Source of the DNA: Hetaerina americana
Taxonomy: Eukaryota; Arthropoda; Insecta; Odonata; Calopterygidae
Direction: 5' to 3'
Length of the DNA stretch: 64,000 nt
Assembly: GCA_022747635.1 (NCBI GenBank)
Contig: JAKTNV010000009.1
Span: 24,912,122-24,976,121 of the forward strand
A program made the translations under genes and the position numbers. A model generated the notes under the pieces. The model saw nothing but the letters and a program-made list of their open reading frames with translations, searched no databases and was not told where the DNA came from. Numbering within the stretch: the stretch's first letter is position 1; every line of letters begins with the position of its first letter. Shown piece by piece: positions 57,674 to 64,000 of the stretch.

Positions 57674-59487
57674 TATATAATAAATTATCGTGAGAATTTC
57701 CAAGCAGAGCTAGTGTAATCCAAATTTACCAACTTTAATGACAATAGATGCATATGTAACGTTTTAAGCGACTATTTTTGGGTAAATTTCACATTGGTAT
57801 TTAGCTAGCCTATTCCTTTTCTCCCTCAGGCAATTGCTGCATCACTTCTTTTGGTCCTCATTCTCATTTGCTGCATTTGAGTTTTCTCCTCATCTAGTAG
57901 TTGGACATTCAGCCATTCATTGTATTGCATTGCAAGGGCATTGAGTTATTATAGTTTTTCACTAGTGCAGCCCAGCGTGATGCTCTCTGTGCTCTTTTAA
58001 AATTTCATTCAAGAGTTTCCTCGGGAAAGATCATCTTCATTTAATGTCATTGTTGATTTCATCGTATAAAATCCTGCAATATATTCCACGTACGATGAGA
58101 TTTTAAAAAATCAATCATTGTCCTAGTTCTCTCTATATAATACATTTTTCCCTGCTGATCTACAATCTCTACTCTTCCTTTAACACTATAATAAAATTTA
58201 ATAATATGTACAAGGTTTCCAGTTGTCTCAGATTTAGGAGCAAGGTTTTCATCAACATTAGGATCAAATTCTTTCCTTTTTTATGGTCATAAGATACATC
58301 ACTACCATTATCCGTGGATCTGAGCAGAGATGATGTGAAAACTTTTAACTGTGAATTTGAAACTTTTTAACTTTGAAATAATGGGGAATCTGCGAAAGAG
58401 TTCCAATTATAGTACATCTCATTCTATCAGGGAACTTGAATAAATCAAAATGTTTTAACCAAGTATCCTTGGTAATGTTTCCACTACCATTATTGATTGA
58501 GTGAATCAATCTTTTCAATACTATATCTGCTGTGTGGTTGCTTCAATTTAATTCACCTCCTTATTGCTTTCCCCTATAAATTTCCAAGTTACCACTGTAG
58601 AACAATTTTGAGTCAAACATAGTGTAAATTTTATTCCATACCCTTCGGTTTTGATGGTATGAGTTACTGTAAACAATATCTTCCCCTAAAATGGACGTTT
58701 CATCAATGGAAGAAGCAAATAGGATGTTGAAAGTTTCAATATTTTATTCTTCTTAGCTCTGCCTCTCATTGCTTCATGTCTATGATCCATAATGTGGCAA
58801 ACACCATGCTAATGTCTTAATGTACTGCTTACTTTGGCCTTATTTCATGCTAAAATTCTTCCTTATAATGTTTTGATCTGCACAAAAATTTTTTATGTCT
58901 GTGATAAACCAAGAAATTTAAAATTTTTGTTTTATTTCTTAGATCTTCAGTGAAGTATTGCTGCAGGAATTCCCTCGAGTTTTCTCATGTGGCATTGTAA
59001 TTATTCTGTGATATGAAAAAAGCCAAGCCAAAAGTTCTTAACATTTTCTTAAGAGCTACATTTCACTAATACCTAGCCCCCTCTTGATTGAAAGCTCTAT
59101 TGAGGAAAGTTTGGATATCGAAGCAATACAATGCCTACTTATGAACAAAGAAAAATATTGTTGAGTACCAATCTTCTGCCTTACTAGAATAGATTTTCGG
59201 AGAACTTAATCAGCAAAATCATGAAATTTGTAATTTATTGTAAAAGCCGAATTTTTATATGTTTGGGTGACTTAATTTAATTATAGACGGCTATGTACAC
59301 CATTGCATTCCTTCATTGATGCTGAAAACACTCTGGATTTCTTTCAGGCTAAGGAATCTTATACTGTTAGAATGAATCTTGCTATTATGTCATACACATC
59401 TGTGCCATAATAAGGTACCAATTTTAACCCTAATCCTTGAAAGTTTAGATAGTTTGTATCATCTTTCACTACATTATTAGAAGAAGT
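57674..59487. other. Unassigned intergenic region
   Basis: No known gene or repeat identified apart from the open minus-strand stretch at 58059-58283, reported separately. Confidence 0.4.
58059..58283 (-). other. Unassigned open stretch with protein-like composition
   Basis: Without an early ATG, 75 codons between stops read EFDPNVDENLAPKSETTGNL, then VHIIKFYYSVKGRVEIVD and MYYIERTRTMIDFLKSHRTW. The composition is unusually protein-like for this AT-rich background, but I do not recognise the family. It may be a fragment of an old transposon or an exon of an undetected gene. No splice sites are proposed. Confidence 0.25.
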
Positions 59488-59792
59488 AATCTGGGATCAG
59501 GATGGTGCGGTGCCTAATGTACAGGTTTCCCACCGAGAGGACCTGGGTTCAAATCCTGGATAACAAATATTTTTCGGTGGTATCCCGATCCCTACTTGAG
59601 GTGCTTTGTGGAGAGCACTTTGAGTGAGTATGATATCCGTTGGATGGGACGTTAAACTGCAGACCCTTGGCACCTTTTGAGAAGAGTAGGCTAATTTCGA
59701 TGCCGGGTTTCTATAACCCTTCTTTTCCTATCCATCTTCAGTGGCGCAAATGACCTTAGCTGTTGGACGCCTTCCATAAAAACTACTAGAAG
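59488..59792 (+). repeat. SINE-A copy
   Basis: GGGATCAGGATGGTGCGGTG starts the copy. The B box GGTTCAAATCC is at about 59547-59557. Landmarks CCCGATCCCTACTTGAGGTG, CACTTTGAGTGAGTATGATA, GGATGGGACGTTAAACTGCA and AAATGACCTTAGCTGTTGGA follow in order. Confidence 0.88.
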
Positions 59793-59799
59793 TATTCTA

Positions 59800-59850
59800 C
59801 CAGCTTAGGGTAGGCTTTTGATAGACAAATACACTACACACTGCTAATAA
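59800..59850 (-). mobile_element. LINE-R 3' terminus, very short fragment
   Basis: CTACCAGCTTAGGGTAGGCT then TTGATAGACAAATACACTAC matches the shared 3' end of the minus-strand LINE-R copies at 30051, 41905 and 62336, directly after a SINE-A copy. It shows extreme 5' truncation, or decay of the rest. Confidence 0.5.
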
Positions 59851-61429
59851 GCCCTAATAATAATTGTACAAAAATCCACAAAACTAGTAGGTGCTCATCC
59901 ATTAGAATTGCTGAGCTTCAGCACTCCCTTGTTTTTCCATGAGAAATACTTCATGGCTGGCGAAGTAAAATGTCAAGTCATGGTAAAAACAATTAAGTAT
60001 ACCCTCACATTAGACGTGCAGTTTTCCCAGCACCCCTGACCAAAATGCAATCTTAACATACTGTGATGAATTGTGTGGGGTTTAGGTAGATGGAATGTAA
60101 CTACCAGCTCTTGTCTCAATACAGTTTGTCGAGGAGAAAGATAAGGGATAGAATGAAGTATAAAGGAGAAATTCGTCCTCACAGTTCCACAGTGACTGAC
60201 TGAATTGACTGAAGAGAAATATGATGGCAACCAAGCTGGGCCGAAAGGATTTTGTGGTGTTTGTGACGAAGAGTGGGAATGAGAGTGGCAAGAGGGAAAG
60301 TGGGAGTGACTTGAAGCAGTAAAAAGCCATGCGATCCAAATGAAATTTTCTAATGTACTTCAGAAATTATTCAATAAATATTGCGCAGGAATTTTCTGAA
60401 GATTGTTGCTTGGGAAACCATAGAATACAGTCAATAGTGAAATAAGTGACAACCCAAGTACATCATCTGAGAATGTCTTGGAAAAGTGTATCCATTGTCA
60501 AAACAGTAAAATTTACTACTTTGTCGTCGAAAGGAAAAAAGAGTAATTAAAAGCAAAGGAAGAACTTTATTGAATTTGGATTTCGTTAAAATTTCACCGT
60601 GTAGAATACAGAAATATCATCACAATATTAACTAGATTTTATAAACTAATCATGGCTGATTATGTTGCATTAATATGGAAGATATGTTTTTTCTTTCTTG
60701 GAGTCCTTTTTAGTAATGATTTTTTATGGAATGTGAACAATGTAAGAGATTAAAAGAAGCCTGAAAATGAATAAACATGAGCGCTCAGAAAATAATGCGT
60801 GAAGAATATTATAAGCTTGGTAATGCTTGTAAGAGTGAACATTGGTAATGATTTTAAGATTGAACATTGCACTTCAATCGAGTGAAGATTACAAGATAGG
60901 TAAAGAAGTGCATTGAAGAGGTGAGAAAAAATAGGGAAAATACTCTGAAAAATAATTACTTGGTATTTTAGTAAAAATTTTGAACAACCTTTATCATATT
61001 GAAATGAAAATATTGACTTTTCCTACACACTTAAGGAAATGAAATTATAGACTTTGTTACTCCACACACTTGAGATTGATTACACACATTCCACAAAACC
61101 TTTAAGGCACCAAAATAATAATTTCAACCCTGGTGTTTTTTGTGATCTGCTGGAATACCCTTGTAAGCTTAATGAAAAGCTTTCTGTAATTTTAAGTATC
61201 TGCTGTTTGATGGAAATTCTAAAACTTCAAAGAACAAACTGATAGACTGAATTGCATGACATAGATTGGAAGTAATATAAATATGGGAAATCATCAAAGC
61301 TAAATTCTTGTCATGATTTATGTTTACTTGAACATGTTACTTAAATATATGTACTCAACCATTATGAGGAGGAGGGAGCAGTGCAAGAGTGATTCTGTTT
61401 AAGTCTCAAAATGCCTAGGATTGTAAGAA
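59851..61429. other. Unassigned intergenic region
   Basis: AT-rich, with no recognised gene. The small open frames near 60000-60340 have no family features. Confidence 0.4.
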
Positions 61430-61971
61430 TACATGGTCTGTCCCAAAAATAAGTAGAGTAATTAAGCAAAAAAAACTTACTTCAGATCAATGTACAAATT
61501 ACTGCAGTTCTCCAAAATAGCATCCTTGCACATTGACACACTGATGCCAGTGCATCTGCCAGTTGTGGTACACTTCCTGGATGGCATCCATGAGGACCTC
61601 ATTCAGGTACCTCCTCATGACCTCTTTGTTGTTATCCAGCATTCCAAAATGGTTGCCTATCAAGCGCCTTTTTATTCTTGAAAACAAAAGAAGTCTAGCA
61701 GTGTCACATGGTGGCTGGGGCATCTTGTGCTTTGCCAGGCACTCGGTCATGAGGAAGGGAGTGTGGGATGGCACGCTGTTATGGTGCAGCCTTCTGTTGG
61801 CAAAGACCTCCTTCCTGATGTGTTGCACTCTTTTTCACAGCCTATCGGAGACTTCCATGTGAAATTTACGTTTCACCATTTGTTCCTGAGGCACAAACTC
61901 TTAATGGATAACATCTTTTGAGTCAACAAAGGCAATGGAAAAAAGACTTTATTTCTGGGACAGCCCCTGTA
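61430..61971 (-). mobile_element. Short mariner-superfamily element with TIRs
   Basis: The ends are inverted: TGGTCTGTCCCAAAAATAAG at 61434 and, on the complement, GGGGCTGTCCCAGAAATAAA near 61965, beside TA. The minus-strand frame 61828-61499 keeps the C-terminal third of a Tc1/mariner transposase: a TPFLMTECLAKHKMPQPP segment, LLFSRIKRRLIGNHFG, then YLNEVLMDAIQEVYHNWQMH and HQCVNVQGCYFGELQ. The N-terminal and first catalytic regions are deleted. It belongs to a lineage different from the other three mariners, judged by both ends and protein. Confidence 0.82.
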
Positions 61972-62335
61972 TATTTTAACAGCCAGATATCATGGTAAAG
62001 AATGATTTTGAAAAAGGAATGGCTCTGCCATTTTAAAATAATGGTAATGCTGACATGATAGAGTGACAAATTTGACTTTTAATTCAGTCTTATTTTTGCT
62101 GGTGAATGGTTTGTGATTCTTGAAGTCTCACTACTTGTACATCTGTGAGAATGATAGCAATAGAATATCTTTTAATTGAGTTCCTTTGGTCATTTCAGAA
62201 TGAACACAACTCGGAATGGGCCATGAACCAAAAGCAATGTGACAGTCATGAAGGGGTGAAGATCATGAGCCATTAGCCTTTCCATCCCTGGGTATCTGTG
62301 TCTCACAGATCGAGTCTACTTTATTTGAGGTATTA

Positions 62336-62510
62336 TTGGTAATCTACTGGTTAAGGTAGATTTTGGACAGACACAAGCTACCAAATGCTACAGCAACCAA
62401 TCCATTCTTGCCTCTCCTAACAAAACACAACCCAACATTCAGCAATACAATATGTCCAGCTACAACTTCATGTACATCATTCCTCCCTTCATTCCATTCA
62501 TCTTTATCTA
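62336..62510 (-). mobile_element. LINE-R 3' terminal fragment
   Basis: Carries the family terminus (complement of TACTGGTTAAGGTAGATTTTG, 62342-62362) followed by the distal non-coding part shared with the 41905 copy (CTCCTAACAAAACACAACCC; CATTCCTCCCTTCATTCCAT). It is cut at about 62510 by another LINE. Confidence 0.7.
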
Positions 62511-63220
62511 CATCTACTCAATACCCCGTAAGCCGCTGCAAGGGCGTGTGGCGGGGGGTGTTAGGTAATCACCCGTAATTTAGCAAAGAAAAAAAACCAC
62601 ATGCAAAAACCACAAAATCATACATTCACAAAAAAACATGGCATACATTCATGCTAGAACACTTACACCCCACACACATGCAAACACTCAAACTACCAGC
62701 TGACATACACATGCACCTGAAAGTATACCTAACATCTTTGCAATGTTTAATTTTGTTCCGACTTGTAAATTCAATGTTTATTAATATTTCTAAAGTGACT
62801 TCGGTTTCATATTATTATGATTTCTGATTTTTCGGGGAAAGAATGAGTATTTGTATCTATCTGTACTGGAATCTATCTCCCTTATTTTATCTTTGTGGTC
62901 TGATCTACCTCAGTAGTGTAGGGCCATTATAATTCCTTCAGTGTCATAGTTAAACTCGTTTGTTCTGAACCCTTCTTAAAGTCTAAGCCTCGCTTGTTCT
63001 CTCCACACTTCAAGTGGTTCCCAGTCTAAATCCCCTAAGAGACCTGTCACACTTGTGTTCTTATCATAACAATTTTTAACGAATCTAGCAGATTTTCTCT
63101 GGACTTTATCTAATTCTTTTTGCACAGCATATTCCAAATGAGATCTAACTAGAGCAAAATAACACCTCTCTTTACCTTTTTCATTACATTACATTCAACC
63201 AACCTATCCTATTCGTCCAA
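62511..63220 (-). mobile_element. Third LINE type: RT C-terminus and GC-rich 3' segment
   Basis: On the minus strand, 63190-62820 reads LVRSHLEYAVQKELDKVQRK, SARFVKNCYDKN, SVTGLLGDLDWEPLEVWREQ and KYSFFPRKIRNHNN with a few frameshifts. This is the typical ending of Jockey/L2-grade mobile-element reverse transcriptases (HLEYA, RRAxRFV, LGWxxLExRR, YSFFPRTI). The low-GC tail then leads to CCCCGTAAGCCGCTGCAAGG and GTGTGGCGGGGGGTG at 62520-62560, a GC-rich terminal segment distinct from LINE-R and LINE-J. Confidence 0.75.
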
Positions 63221-63227
63221 GCTTTAA

Positions 63228-63412
63228 CAAATTCCAAAGAAACTGCGGGAGATGCCGCAACAGTAACTTTTAACGGAGTCATCCGCTAATGTGCATTTTA
63301 ATGCAACAATTTCAGAGCGTAAAAATCATTCGCCTTGACTGGGACTCGAACCCAGATCCCTCAATATCCGGTCGAGTGCTTTAGCCACTTAAGCTACCGA
63401 GGCGTCCTCTTA
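63228..63412 (-). repeat. SINE-C with nearly complete tRNA-like head
   Basis: On the minus strand 63403-63332 folds as a 72-nt cloverleaf. The acceptor stem GCCTCGG/TCAAGGC has one mismatch and one wobble. The D stem is GCTT/AAGC, the anticodon stem CTCGA/TTGAG, and the T arm CTGGG-TTCGAGT-CCCAG is perfect. The loop CCGGATA would present GGA, but position 33 is C and 37 is T, so it is a pseudo-tRNA. The A box TAGCTTAAGTGG and B box GGTTCGAGTCC are intact. The SINE body (AATGATTTTTACGCTCTGAA, ATTGTTGCATTAAAATGCAC, GCGGATGACTCCGTTAAAAG) and the tail CCCGCAGTTTCTTTGGAATT follow without a break. Confidence 0.85.
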
Positions 63413-63561
63413 AACTCTGAAATTTTGGGGCTTTTTAAAGGAACTAGATGTTATGACGAAATACCGTACATACAATGTCACATGCATTCGTAGTCGTGCG
63501 CGAGGCGCCACTGTCCACGAGGTTAAAAGCCAACTTTAAACACGTATGGTGTTTTCCCTTT

Positions 63562-63737
63562 GACAAATTCCAAAGAAACTGCGGGAGATGCCGCAACAGT
63601 AACTTTTAACGGAGTCATCCGCTAATGTGCATTTTAATGCAACAATTGCTAAAGCACTCGACCGGATATTGAGGGATCTGGGTTCGAGTCCCAGTCAAGG
63701 CGAATGATTTTTACGCTCTGAAATTGTTGCATTAAAG
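63562..63737 (+). repeat. SINE-C, rearranged: inverted tail fused to the tRNA-like core
   Basis: 63563-63647 repeats almost exactly the inverted SINE-C tail and body of 63233-63312 (AATTCCAAAGAAACTGCGGG onward). Instead of continuing into the inverted head, it switches at about 63647 to forward-oriented GCTAAAGCACTCGACCGG from inside the D loop. It then runs through the B box GGTTCGAGTCC and the body to ATTGTTGCATTAAA at 63737. The unit is therefore a foldback with about 16 bp of matching inverted body ends around a half tRNA. The A box is lost. LINE-R follows at once. Confidence 0.85.
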
Positions 63738-64000
63738 TCCAAGCTTTAGTTTGTCAGTCAGCCAAGGGGTTGCAAGCATTGCTTAGTGAATTGGAAATTC
63801 AGTGCGACAGGATGGGATGAGAATCAATATTAATAAAACAAAGGTTATGCGATTTTCTAGAAAGAAAAAGGCTAAGCTTAACATTAAAATAGGAGGGCAA
63901 AAACTAGGGCAGGTAGAACAGTTTACGTATCTCGGCAGTGTTTTGGACCAACACGGTCAAAGTAGTAAGGACGTAAGGAGAAGAATTGCGCTAGGAAAAG
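63738..64000 (+). mobile_element. LINE-R copy, best preserved, cut by window edge
   Basis: Starts in the RT palm after the YADD region (QALVCQSAKGLQALLSELE). After one frameshift around 63815 it stays open to the edge: MRININKTKVMRFSRKKKAK, then LNIKIGGQKLGQVEQFTYLG, SVLDQHGQSSKDVRRRIALG. The conserved QFTYLGSxLD and RRRIALGK motifs are intact, unlike all other LINE-R copies in the window. It may be a recent copy continuing beyond 64000. Confidence 0.85.

Noticed and set aside
63332..63403. A genuine tRNA-Ser(GGA) gene
   Set aside because: The fold is good, but the anticodon loop lacks U33 and a purine at 37, and the sequence continues without a break into a dispersed SINE body found elsewhere in the window.
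1..64000. CRISPR array, phage, or bacterial-type defence locus
   Set aside because: No regularly spaced direct repeats, no operon-like gene packing; the window has spliced animal genes and eukaryotic transposons throughout.

Overview
The window is AT-rich, intron-rich animal nuclear DNA, almost certainly from an arthropod. The Ada2b-type protein encoded here reads closest to insect Ada2b, and the repeats are typical of arthropods: several mariner lineages, Jockey-like and other non-LTR retrotransposons, and tRNA-derived SINEs. I cannot name the order or species from the sequence alone.

Three single-copy cellular genes are supported exon by exon. (1) TADA2B/Ada2b, the transcriptional adaptor of the SAGA histone acetyltransferase module, lies on the minus strand from 25556 leftwards. 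Eight coding exons encode the first 323 residues, and the gene runs off the left edge. (2) COX7A, a nuclear-encoded cytochrome c oxidase subunit, lies on the plus strand at 33683-34115 in three small exons. (3) ALG12, the ER alpha-1,6-mannosyltransferase of N-glycan precursor assembly, lies on the minus strand at 50211 (or 50244) to 36350 in eight exons and is complete. It carries a roughly 250-residue charged C-terminal extension and one GC-AG intron. COX7A and ALG12 converge; TADA2B and COX7A diverge across about 8 kb of repeats. The three genes are functionally unrelated housekeeping genes.

The rest is mainly mobile-element debris. A non-LTR retrotransposon family (called LINE-R here) recurs about a dozen times in both orientations, with a shared 3' terminus. 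A different, Jockey-like element (LINE-J, 53816-56158) keeps a nearly continuous reverse transcriptase with one frameshift. A third LINE type is at 62511-63220. DNA transposons are four mariner-type elements (10720, 14592, 56921, 61430) and one pogo/Tigger-like relic (43311). The 56921-57673 element has perfect 33-bp terminal inverted repeats and a large internal deletion. SINEs fall into three local families. SINE-A has six copies with recognisable A and B boxes. SINE-C carries a tRNA-like 5' head, and some of its copies have an inverted tail joined in front of the head. Several foldback elements share a CATCTTCAG-type core.

The two most notable observations are the ALG12 extension, which ends in a KxKxx ER-retrieval signature, and the rearranged tRNA-headed SINE-C copies at 47.4 and 63.2-63.7 kb. 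I found no microbial-type system, CRISPR array, rRNA gene or convincing functional tRNA gene.
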